From Eudorina sp. 2006-703-Eu-15 (taxonomy: Eukaryota; Chlorophyta; Chlorophyceae; Chlamydomonadales; Volvocaceae), in NCBI GenBank assembly GCA_003117195.1, contig BDSI01000035.1, forward strand, positions 866,001 to 930,000: a stretch of 64,000 bases of DNA. The letters run 5' to 3'. A model generated the notes under the pieces. The model was not told the DNA's origin and made no database searches. It was given only the letters and a program-made list of their open reading frames with translations. Below, piece by piece: positions 31,224-42,900 of this stretch; the first letter of the stretch is position 1; each line of letters starts with the position of its first letter. A program made the translations under genes and the position numbers.

Positions 31224-34200
31224 GGCGTGCGGCGTCGTAACGCGGTAAGCAGGTAACCCTTGCTTGGCAACTGGATGCAATTCACTATATTACACTGCAC
31301 GAGTGCCTCGCTGCAGCAATCAAAAGCGTTGACAGCGCGCAGCACACCGTGGGCTGCCCCGGCCTGCGTCATTCCCGGCCAGCCAGGTATTCAGCATCAC
31401 ACACAGCAGTGTCTAGTCACGTTGGAAGCTTGGATTGAAGTCATCTCGACCCGCAGGCTGCTCTAACAGTGTAATCTTTGCCGTGCGCATTCCCGAAGTT
31501 AACACGCCAGCAGTCGCAACGCGGTCCGCTCGGTCCGCTGCGCCCGCAGGGGACAATAGCGCCAGCGGACCACACGGGTCGAGCACGATCCCAAAGGGAG
31601 ATACGGTGAACAAAGAGCGCCCACGTCTCAGCGCCTTCTCGGCACATTTAGGAGGCCAGGCAGAAGCTGCAACACCACATCAAGACATCATGTGTGCCAA
31701 GGCTGCGCCGCAAGAGTTACCCGGAGTAAACCACCCTGCCACACAACGCCATTCATGTCGTCGCCCGTAGCCCCGTACCGCTTCCGGAAGCGCCCATGTC
31801 TCGGAACGTCTCCCCACGTCTCCCAAGGTTCCAACTTGTTCCACGCACCTGTTCCATGTCTCATTACCCCTCATTACCGAACAGACAGACCAAGACGTCG
31901 GGTACTGGTTTCTGAATCCTGCTGCACACATGGACGGGTCCCGGGGGACATCTGCACTCGACAAAGCACCGACGGGTTAAGCACACGTACTCGTGCTTTT
32001 ACACGTACCGGGGGGGAACCCCGCCCAGCATGGCGCCGCTGATATGCACCCAGCGACGCACGGCGGGTAGAGCTCGATGAGACGATGATGCGCCTAGGAG
32101 CTATCGGGGCCCGTTGGACCACCCGGTCGGGAGTAAGAGCCCACCTTGTAACGGTTATAAACACGGCCCCCTAAGTTCCACGAAACGGCCCCAACCCTTC
32201 CACGCCCCTTCCACGCCCCTTCCACGCCGGTGTCTTAGGGTGGAGCTGACGCCCGGTGGAGCTGACGCCCGGTGGAGCTATCGATAGGTTTGGGCGTTTT
32301 TTTCGGCCCGTTGGGACCGTACGGCCAGGCCCCTGATGGTGACTCGCGAGCCCCCGTGGCCCTCCAAGACTACGGGCCACCGCTGGAGGGCCACCGCTGG
32401 AGACGTGACCCCGCCTTGGTTGCGGTGGTGGTTCGCTAATGGGGGCGCCCTTGTGGCTAACTCCTCCTGAGCGGGCTTTATCCCTTGCCATGGTTGGTTC
32501 TCAGGAACGGGGTGGTTCCCTGGTAGTGTGGGCCCGGGGAGTGTTTCGGTGCACTTGTGGAGCCTGTCCGGAGCGCCATGGTGGCGCCAGTTCGTTTAGG
32601 TTGTGTATGGTGAGGAAGCCTCGGCTGTCGCCGTTGACTGTCACCGATGACCCCCGCGGGGTCCGCTGTAACATCCTTAATGATAAGGGTGTCATCCAAC
32701 GGAGCGCTGGCACCCCTGGGGCCGTGGGTCGTTGAAAATCTGCTTTAGTTTACTGGAGTCGTTGTGGGTTCGCCGCGCCAAAGCAAGGCCCGGCATTCTG
32801 GCCGAAGATGAAGCGTGTTTGCGCATGTCGTACATACGTCCGTACGTACATAGGACGTACATTTCGTGAAGTCACGGGAACAGCAAGCTCGTCTCTCTTG
32901 CACTCCCTGCTGCGGGGCATCTCATTTATAGGCGCGATCCCTCTCATGTTTCCCACGGATCGGCTCCTAACCCACGGCCCCTACGACAGCTGCTGGTAGT
33001 TGGCGGTTGTACCTGCGGGGCGTTGAGATAGTGAGACCTGTACGGCAACCAGGGACGAACATGTGATGCTCATGTGAAGCTTTGATTACACCCAGAAACG
33101 TACAAGCCACGAAAAACCTAACTGATGGCGCAACGCACCCAGCCCGATAGGAACTGGGCCGAGCGCAATAGACACCCACTTTCCAGGATCCAGGAATCTG
33201 AATCCGCCCTAACCTTCAGCGGAAGGCGGGCCTGAGTGCTGAGTCTGAGTCTGGCAACTAAAGCCCGAAATATAGTGTACTTCAATGGAGTATAAATCTG
33301 GGCTGTGGCAATGCATCTTGGATCCATGCGCGCGCCATGTACGGCTGTACGACTGGAGCCAAGCGGCTTCAGCTGAACCCGAGACCTCTGGCAGCTGGAG
33401 TCTGCAGCTCCAGGTTGCCAGCAGGGCACTACAGCAGGCCACGCACGGGCGAGGAACGCGCCGCCATCCGACGTCCACATTCTCACCCAGGCGGCGTTTG
33501 ATTGAGTCGATGCAGGTGGGTAGCTGTCAGGGATCTGCCTCCCCCGTCCATCACAGCCACGTTTGCAACTTTGTACCGTATCGTATCACGTGTGTGTACG
33601 AATCCAACTCCTTGGCCGCCAGGCCGACTCGCCTCATGAGTCATGACCACCACAGGCAACCAGGCGCCTGTCCCTTGACACCCCGACACCCAGCAAATTC
33701 TCCGCATCGCCCTCGATCTTCTCGGCCACAGGAAGAGAACCGGGCCGCGCTGGCACGCCGCAGGCGCCCCGGGGCCCACCACATGTAAGACGTAACCGAC
33801 GGCTGACAGCCACAGAAACACAATCGGTTAGTCCTGTCCGCCTGCACGGAAAATTAACACAGCTTCTTGCGCATGCCCATCGCATCGCTGCCCTGGCAGA
33901 CTCAAAAGGAAAGCCGCCTTAGAGGGGTGCATATACTGCTTATGCAGGGCGCCGTCGGCGACGACGAGCGCTGCGGAGCGCAAACCGATACGTTAGTGTG
34001 ATCACAATTGAGTCCTAGGTAATGCCGTCGAAGGGCCTCTGATGACGGCAGAGCTCAGCAATAGCGCAGCAGCGGCGAGCGGTGAGGCCGCGATGGTTCG
34101 AACCCCAAGTGGCCCACCCATCAGTTGAGATTCACCGCGGCCGCCGAAAGGTTTGCCGGTCTATAATCCTGACGGGGTTTGGCCGGCCGCCAAGGAATGC

Positions 34201-36429
34201 CAAGGGAGCCAGGGTGCCCTGCCAGGGAAAGGGCGATGCGGCCCCCACAGGCCACAGCAGGCGGCACGCCGCGAGCAGGCCCAGGCCCGCTCAAGGCGCA
34301 ACGACCTGATGTAGACGAGAAGGCGAGGGGACGGTGCCAACATGCCCAGCAACGCAGCAGGCCGGGAGATACCGACTTGTGCCGCGACGTCTCTCTTTCA
34401 AGGCGAACGAACGCCCCGGCGCCCCGGGAAGAACAGACGCTACTCGCATCGCGAAACACAGCACACACGCACAGCACACACGCACATATGTGTCTGCAGG
34501 TTATTATGGTAAGTATATTGGGTCGGGCGGTTTCCTTGCTAAACACACGTTTGTCAGCACACATGTCACTTAACCCACGATCCTCCATTCTCGCGGCTCT
34601 AGGGATATTACCCTTGGGAAACACCTGAACACCCAAGTCATGTGCATCGGTCACTCATCACCGTCCTCAACTTCCAACCGTCAACCGACCAACTGCCTAA
34701 CCGATCCAATAAACCCGCGGGGTTGCCGATGTCCCGCTGGCAGGGTGGTCCGCTCGTCGCCCTATCCACTGGCCGGATAAAATCGTGAAGTCAAACGTCC
34801 GATTACACTGAGTGGGTTCACGAGGTGCATATTAGTGCTTGAGAATAATTATCGGATGAAAGAAAAAGTCGAATGACATGCCACGACGGCGCCAGTCAGA
34901 CCTACGACGGCACTAAGCCGAAGGCTTTGTGGGCTCACAAACATCAAACGCCCCTGTGAGAGGAAGGGGGGGTCCCCGCCCGATGCCAGAGGCCCCAGGG
35001 CAGGCAGCCCGCAGGCGCCGGGCTGGGGTGCGCACGTGCGCAAAGTTGCGCAAAGTCACAGTGCAAAAATGCCTTTGGTGCGCGGTGCCGGTTCGTTCTC
35101 ACCAGTTCGCGATTCGGCCACCAGAACCACAAGGCACCCCGCGCACAAGTGCATTTAGTGCATTTCAGCCTTTTGTTTTGGCCCCGGCAGCGAAACGCAA
35201 CCCGTCATACATCGCAAGTAAGGCCTCGTCGTGAAGTTGTACATGCACACACACGTTTGCGGCGGGTTGCATTTCTAAACACACAAGTTTGGGCGGGGTT
35301 CTTCTCTACACACGCACACATCATCACCACGCGCAGGCAGGGGCGGCTTGGCGGCACACATGCATTTTCCGGGCTTAGCTACGCCCCTCGCATGTCACGC
35401 ACTCCTGCTCAGCCTTGCCTACGAACATACACGAACACACGGCGCATTCGGGCTGATTTCCATGCTTTAGACACAAACACACACACGCACGCACGCTTGT
35501 CCGTTATGCAAGGGCGGTGCACGGCCGTCCAAAGAAAGCAACACACGGCCAATCCGTGAACGAGCACAATTCATGGCCGTGCCAAGGCATAACGTGCCAA
35601 GGCATAACGTACGCATAACGCACGCAGTGTGTACTTGCACCAAAGCACACACGTGCGCGAACGCCTGAACAACATATCCGCACGTGCACAAAGAGCTCGT
35701 TCGTGTGTCACGCACAGGTGACGCCCACGCCCGCGCGTCCACACCCCCACCACACGCGAGCGTCCTAACCCTTGGCTCGTTTCTCTCCCTTGAAGTAAGT
35801 GTTTCCGAATCCGAACTGCCGGACGGCGGCTTGCCACATTTGCCGGCATCGTGCTGCAGACGACCAAGTAAGGGGGGGCTGGCGGACGGCGCCGTTCCCC
35901 ACACAAACCGGGGGCCGGGGAAAGGCGCATGCAGCACGGATAAGGAGGAGAATCTAGGCAGGGTAGCTGCACGCCACCGACGAGCTGCAAGCCGGAGGCC
36001 GGAGCCGAGCCGGCGGGGAGTAGATGGAGGCACCCGATGGAGACGGGCGGAGAGGGCTTCAGGGTTGCTAGAAGGCACCAAGCCACGGTCTGACCGCCCC
36101 CTGGAAGTCCCCGACGGCCCGCCTCGGCACACATACCAACACACACACACACATTATGGTAGGTATTTTGGTCCTTAGTTTGGGTCGCGCGGGGCCTCTT
36201 ATCGACACACACACACAAACACACACACAGCCATGTAGGAGGCAGCACCCATGCCCGACGGAGCTGCTCGCGCCACACCCGAATCTTCAACCATCACTTT
36301 TGGGGCATTTACTTCGAAGGACATCGGACATCGGATGCAGTTTTTGCGTACACCGCAAACATGCTCCCGCGTGTGATCAGCAGCGTCCCCGCCGTGACCC
36401 CATCATCGGAGCGACGGTCCACGCACCAA

Positions 36430-36575
36430 CCAACACCCTCCCAAACACACCAACCGACAACCTATTCAGTACACAAACCGACACCCTCCTGAACACGCCA
36501 ACCGACATCCTCCTAAGCACACCAACCGACAACCTATTCAGTACACAAACCGACACCCTCCTAAACACACCAACC
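36430..36575. repeat. 24-bp/72-bp tandem repeat
   Basis: Units of about 24 bp, such as CAACCGACAACCTATTCAGT and CCGACACCCTCCTAAACACA, alternate so that the pattern repeats after 72 bp (36451 and 36523). Confidence 0.8.
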
Positions 36576-37758
36576 GAGACCGTACGCGCCCACGCGCCCA
36601 CTGCCCGCACATCTAACTGTCCTTCCACCCACCCGCGCGCGCTGGGCAGCAACAGCCTTGCCTCCCACCTGGCTCTTCCCCACATCCGTCTGTCCGTCCG
36701 TGCGTGCGTCCGTCCGCGGGTGCGGCGCCGCCGCGATACCGCAGTGAGACAACACAGTACCCTACAGTGCTCGCAATGCCGCAAGTAGTGCAATCGCGCC
36801 TCCCAAGAAGGCGCCGCAGGAGGCCCGCCTCGTGTCAGCAGGTTTCGACCGACGGACCACCACTCAGCACTTCGATGTACGGCAGCGTGGAGGCCACTTT
36901 ACGCAAGCTCACGACGACGACGACGACGACGACATTGCATGCCCGCCAAATTCCCATGTGGCATCACCATCATTACCACCACCATCACCACCACCATCGT
37001 CAGCATCATTGTCATCAGCATCAACACCACCATTGATCAGTAGCATCACCAACATCAACACCAACGACGCCGGCGGCCCGCATCCACAGATCCATCTGAC
37101 CTAGTCAACGGCCACGGGGCCCGCTTTCAGTGCTCGACTCGTGTCTCTCCACATTGGCCACCTTACCCTAACCCGGGCGCTTGGCGCCATATTGCGCCTG
37201 ACCGCCGCAACCCGCCCCCGCATGCATGACCTCTGCCCTGACCTGGCTCGGTCCGCATTTCTTTCTGCTCACACGGGTTGCATTTCTAAACACCTCTTGT
37301 TGCCGCTTAACACGACGCTCCATGAACCCATCGATGGATCCGCGCGCGCGCCGAGCGGATGACATCACATCACACGGCGCATCCGGGCGCATGGCGCATT
37401 AAGAGCATTGGACGACAGAACGGGACATTTCCCCTACTTTTTAAACTTGGAAAAAAACGTTGAACGCGTGGTCCCGACCCAGAACACCGCAAAGATAATC
37501 ATAGATAGATTATAAATGAATCAAGAGTTACCGGTACATGGGGACACCACGCAAGCGTGTTGCGGACCCCGGCGCTTGTCGTCCACCCACCCTAGCCCCA
37601 GGTAGACCACCACACCTCGTCGCGGGCGGCCGGTCCACACCGTCCGGGTGACTGGGAAGCGGCGGCCCAGCGCCGCCTGGGTGACTGGAACCGGAACCCT
37701 AGACGCCGCCCGGGCGACCAGGAGTCGGCAGCCCGACGCCCGCCGCGGGTGAGCGAGC

Positions 37759-39990
37759 TCAGCCCCTCATGCACTGGATCAGCTCCACCGGCGCCGACAC
37801 GCCCTTGAGCGCCACCTTGCCCAGACTGATACCCACCAGCCCACCGATGGACGACTCGCACTCGCTGGACGAGTCGGCGCCGTCGCCGTCGCCGTCGCCG
37901 GCGGCGGAGTCGCGGTTGGGGCCGCTCTCGAGGCAGCCCCGCCAGCAGGCGTCGGTGCACACCACCTGCCCCGCGGCCGCCTTGCCGGCCACGCGCGAGG
38001 CGCGGTTCATGACCTTGCCGCGGTAGCCCAGGCGGCCGGAGGCCTCGTTGAGGGAGTGGGAGGCCAGCCCCGTGTCGAGACCCACCTGAGGGAAGTGGTG
38101 GGGGTGTGGGGATGTGGGGAAGAGGACAAAAGCGTGGCGTGGCGTGGCGGGGGCGGGGGCGGGCCAGGGCGGGACGGGGCCGGTGGAGGAGGGGCGCAGG
38201 TGCGGGCATGCGGCGGGAAGTGACACGGGCGGTGCGCGTTGAAAAGGATGCCCAGCGCCATATTCGGGATCCGGGTGCCCGCATCCCCTGGTCCCTAGGG
38301 GTTGGGATCTATCTGACCTCGGGGAGGCAACGAACAACGGACCGGGTGCAGGCAGCAACAGTTCATCGTTGCAACAGTTCATCGTTGCAACAGTTCATCG
38401 TTGCAACGCAACACGCAGGACACTGGAGAGCGGAGCAACACCCTGGGGACCCGTTGCGCCGCGCACGCCCCCTCCCCTTCTCCTACTCGGCATATCAGGC
38501 GAAACTAGAGCCTAGAGCCACCTGCGCAGCTCGGCGCTGCCGGCCGCTCACCTTGATCCTCAGGCCCCGCTCCAGGACCCGCCGCGTGGTCGCCATCGCC
38601 CCCAGCCGCGCCATGCTGGGCGCCCGGGCCAGCATGTGCCGCATGCTCCGCCGCGGTTCCGGCGGCCGCGACGACACCCCCTCGTCGCCTCCGCAGCCGC
38701 CGGCGCCGCACCCCTCCACGCCGCTGTCCACACCACCGCCGCCACCGCCGCCACCGCCCCCGATGTTTCCACCGTTGACGCTCTCCCGGGCGCGTTCCAG
38801 GGGGGTCAGGAGACCAGGCAGGTCCTCGCCGTCGACATCTCGCAGCGCGTCACTGCGCGCCAGCCCCACCGACAGCACCTCCTCGCACAGCCAATGGCTC
38901 AGCAGCTCCGGCTCCCAGTTCTGATCCGGGGAGGGGAGGCGCCGGCGAGGCGCGGGGGGCGGGGAACGGGGACGGCAAGCGGGGGTCGGGGACGGCAAGG
39001 GTGGGGTCGGGGACGGCAAGCGGGGAGACACCCCAGTCCCAAGCACCCCTCCTCCAAGACCCAGCCCAGCCCGCCCAGCACTCCTCCCCCAGCCGGCACA
39101 GCCCCGGCACCCCGCACGCCGGTCGCCGTCCCTCACCAGCTTCTTGAGCCCCGCCACGCAGTCCAGCGCCCACTCCACCGCCGCGGGGGGCGACCCGAAC
39201 GCCGCCAGCACCAGCCCGTTCCCGCCCTCCACCAGGTAGCCCCCCTTGGAGCCCAGCAGGCGGTACACCAGGCGCTGGAACTGGTCCAGGGCGCGGGTGG
39301 CGGGCCCCGCCAGCTCCGTCAGCAGCGTGGATGCGCCCACGACGTACTGATTGGGGCGGCGGAGGGCGGAGGGCGTCGGAGGAGGGCAGATAAGGGCGTC
39401 GGAGGAGGGCGTAGGAGGAGGGCAGAGGAGGGCGTAGGAGGAGGGCAGAGGAGGGCGTAGGAGGGCAGAGGAGGGCGTAGGAGGAGGGCAGAGGAGGGCG
39501 TAGGAGGAGGGCAGAGGAGGGCGGAGGAGGAGGGCAGAGGAGGGCGGAGGAGGACACCGGGGGTCATTTCAAGAGACACAACGGGAAGTAGCCACAGCCC
39601 GGAGAGGAGGCAGGGGGAGGCAAGGGACAGCGAGGTCGGTTTCGGGGCAGGCCGGGCAGGGCGTTGAGTTCGGGGCTCAGCGCGTCGTGGACTGTGGTCG
39701 AGATCGGAACGTTGTTGGTTTCTGAACAAGTTCGAAGCAGGAGGACGATTTCACGGCAAGGCTACCAGAAAGCCCCCGACCCAACTCAGCTCAACCCAGC
39801 GCACGCCCGTACCCGAGTCCTTTCCCACGCCTCGGCCTTCCCCAAACACCGTCGCCGCCGCCGCCGCCGCAGCGGCGGCACCAGCATAGGCACCAACAGA
39901 CCCCCGCCGGCGTGCCGTGCACAGCTGCAGCTACAGCTACACACGTACCATGAAGGCCACGGTGACGCAGCCGATGGGCGCCGCCAGGCT
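37759..39990 (-). other. Cyclase domain 2, metal-site residues lost
   Basis: APIGCVTVAFM joins YVVGASTLLTELAGPATRAL, KGGYLVEGGNGLVLAAFGSP, NWEPELLSHWLCEEVL, a Gly-rich insert, VGLDTGLASHSLNEASGRLG, YRGKVMNRASRVAGKAAAGQ and a final VALKGVSAPVELIQCMRG*. In the first motif the Asp position is Tyr or Val. In the GDxx motif it is Asn-Gly. So this half should fold as a cyclase but not bind the two metals. It may complement domain 1 as C1/C2 do in animal adenylyl cyclases. Confidence 0.75.
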
Positions 39991-42900
39991 GCTCAGCTGC
40001 ACCACCCGCTTGCTGACCAGGCCGCTGGACAGCGCCAACCGACACACCAGCGCGGACGGCACCGCCTGGTACAGCGCCGTGCCCTCCGCCGGACCCCCCT
40101 CCCTCGCCTCCGCCTCCAGCGCTGCCTCCTCCATCGCGTCCGCCGCCACAGAGAACCGCACGCCGCTGCCGTTCCGCAGTCCCGCCCCTGCGCCCCCCGC
40201 CGACGCCGACGACGGGCGGCCCTGCTGCTTGCCCGCCGTCGACGAAGATGGCGGCAGCGGCTTCATCATGACGTGGTGCCCGCCGTACAGCACCAACGCG
40301 TCCAGGGCGCGGCCGGGCATGAGCTTGCCGCCGCCGGGGCCCAGAGCCGCGACGCCGTGGCGCAGGCGGGCGAAGGCCTGGGAGGAGAGGACCACCATGC
40401 CGCCCGGCGCGGCGTCGATGGTGCACTTGGTGGCCTCCGCGAAGGGACCTGGCGCGCGGTGGAGCACCGTTTGGGGGTAAATTGAGGAAAAGAAATAAAC
40501 CCTAGAAAGACAAGCCCAGGGACACCAGAAAAATCGCATACCTACGTGGCGAGGTACGCCGGTGGCGTCGATTTCGGGGGGAATACCGTAAAATGCAGGG
40601 GTGGACCAACTGGGGACGTTCCCTGGTGGCACGGCACATCCCCGCAATACGGTAGGCCCGTCCGCGCACCTTCGTACTTGAAGGCGCTGGCCACCTTGTT
40701 GAAGACGATGTGCTGCGGGTCGTCCAGCCCGGTGTGCAGCCCCATGCGCACCCGCAGGCCGCGGTACGCCAGCACGCCCACGCGGCCCGAGGGGAGCACC
40801 ACCAGCGGGCCCTGCGGCAGGTGCCGAAGAAGCGAGAGAAGCGGGGGGCCGGGCACCCGCGGGGCTCTCTGCGTCGGTCTGGAGGCGCCGCGGCAAGGGC
40901 CACAGCCGGGCCCTGGTACGGCGTGCGGGGGCCTGGGACAGCGTGTGGGGGGGCCTGGTACGGCGTGTGGGGCCCTGGGACAGCGTGTGGGGGGGCCTGG
41001 TACGGCGTGTGGGGGGGCCTGGTACGGCGTGTGGGACGGTAGGGCGCCAACCGAGCAAGGGTCAACGAGCCATCGGAGCCCGGTGTGGGGGTACCCGCAG
41101 TCCCGAATCCACCTTCACACCCACCCACCCACCTTGAGCGCCTGGCCGCCGAACACCGAGGCGGGAGCGTCGCACGGCGCGAGCACCGGGAACGCCGCCT
41201 GCAGCGCCGCGCTCCAGAAGCTGCTCGGCGGTATCACCCAGGGCGCCACCGCCGCCTCGCGCAGCGTCGGCAGCAGCGGCGAGAAGCCGCCGCCGCCGCC
41301 GCGGTCGGCGCGCGCCGCGAACAGCCGACTGCCGCCGCTGCTGGAGTCGAGCGGGCTGCTGAGCATGGCCGCCAGGCTCGCGACGCCGCGAGGGCCGCCG
41401 CCGCCGCCGCCGATGAGCTCGCCGCCGGACGGCACAGCCGGCGCTCCGCACACGGCGACGCTCTTGGTCGGGAGCAGATCCGACAGGGATCCCGAGGTGA
41501 GCGGCCCGCCGACTTCCCCGCTCAGAGAGCGGCTCGCGGTCGACGCCGCGATGGCGGCGGCGGCGGGCCCGCCGGCGCCGCCAAACGGCCCGTGGCGCAG
41601 GTACCCCGCGTCGATGCTGCGGCCGCGGCCTGGCACTCGTGCCAGGTTGCCGCTGTGCACGGACGAGTCACCCCCGAGGTCTTGCGCGCTGCTGCTGCGC
41701 CCACCGCCGACGGATGACAAGGCCGGGTACAGCCCGCTCGGCAGCTGCAGCAGCGGCAGCTGCGACGCTGACGGCAGCGGCGAGACCGTGGCGCTTCGCA
41801 GCAAGGCGCCCCGGACGCGCGCCGCGATGCCGGCGAACAGGGACGTCGCGCCGACGGAGTTGGTGCGGCCCGCGATGCGGCGGCCGTCGCCCGCCAGGAC
41901 GCCCACCTGTTGCGCCGCCTCACCGTCCCGTGGGTCTACAAGTACGATCTCGGCGTCCGGATGCTCCAGCAGCTCCTGGGGCCACTCCTGGAGCATCAGA
42001 TCCACCTGAGTGCGCACAACCACGGAAGATGTACGATGTGTACGGGTTGTGTACGGTGTGTACGACAGACGCGTGGATCTTCGCACATGAGAACGTGAGG
42101 CAGGCTCTGGGGTGATCAGGCGTCGATCGACGGGCGCTGATGCGGTCCGTCGAAGCCGATACGGTAAGAGGTACGACACGGCAGGAGCAGGCGGCTGCGC
42201 GCGTGCTGGACGATGGCTGTTCGAACCCCGTGGACGTCAATTTCAGGGCGCGCGGCGGCCGCGTGCCGTGCGCCAACGACTCCTCCAGGAAGGGGCCCCG
42301 CCCGGAAACATTCGCCAGTGACGCCGCCCTGGTGCTGATGGTTGGGGCCGAGGGTCTTCCACGGCCTCTGCCGCTGCCTCGCTCGAGTGCCACTCATCCC
42401 GTCATCCGTGCCGCTGAGTGGAACCGTGCCGTGCTGTGCCGCTGCGTCTGTGCCGCTGAGTGGAACCGTGCCGTGCTGTGCCGCTGCGTCTGTGCCGCTG
42501 AGTGGAACCGTGCCGTGCTGTGCCGCTGCGTCCGTGCCGCTGAGTGGAACCCTCCGTGCCGTTCCGTGCCGCTGCGTCCGTGCCGCTGAGTGGAACCCTC
42601 CGTGCCGTTCCGTGCCGCTGCCGCCCACCTGACACGTCGCTGCGAAGGATACCGCCATAGTCGGCTCCGCGAACGCCAGAATGAACGAGTCGCCCTCTGC
42701 GCTCCTCGCAGCGTGCAGGGATCCCCGGCAGGCCGGCAGCACGGAGGAGTACGGCATGTACGGCGGCGAGGGTACGACACATCGGCGGCAGTCAGTGCGG
42801 ACGGGGGTGCGCTGCGCAACCGGCGCCAGCCGGATTAAACCAAACACGCTCACCGACCAACAGAATCGACACCACGCGTCACCAACCCTACTCAACAGTG

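Larger units (their letters stand above)
30801..37758. other. Intergenic region between kinase start and receptor cyclase stop
   Basis: I see no multi-exon gene here. The region contains a possible small divergent ORF (30930-31223), a retroelement-type 3' end at 32646-32680 (GGGGTCCGCTGTAACATCC), several copies of a short GGGCGGGTTTCTT...AAACACAC motif, a 24-bp array at 36430-36575, and CAC/CAT triplet repeats at 36910-37035. Open frames at 33118-33788 show no family motif. Confidence 0.55.

Noticed and set aside
34081..34125. tRNA-like GGTTCGAACCCC sequence
   Set aside because: The T-stem does not pair and no acceptor or D-arm partner was found nearby.
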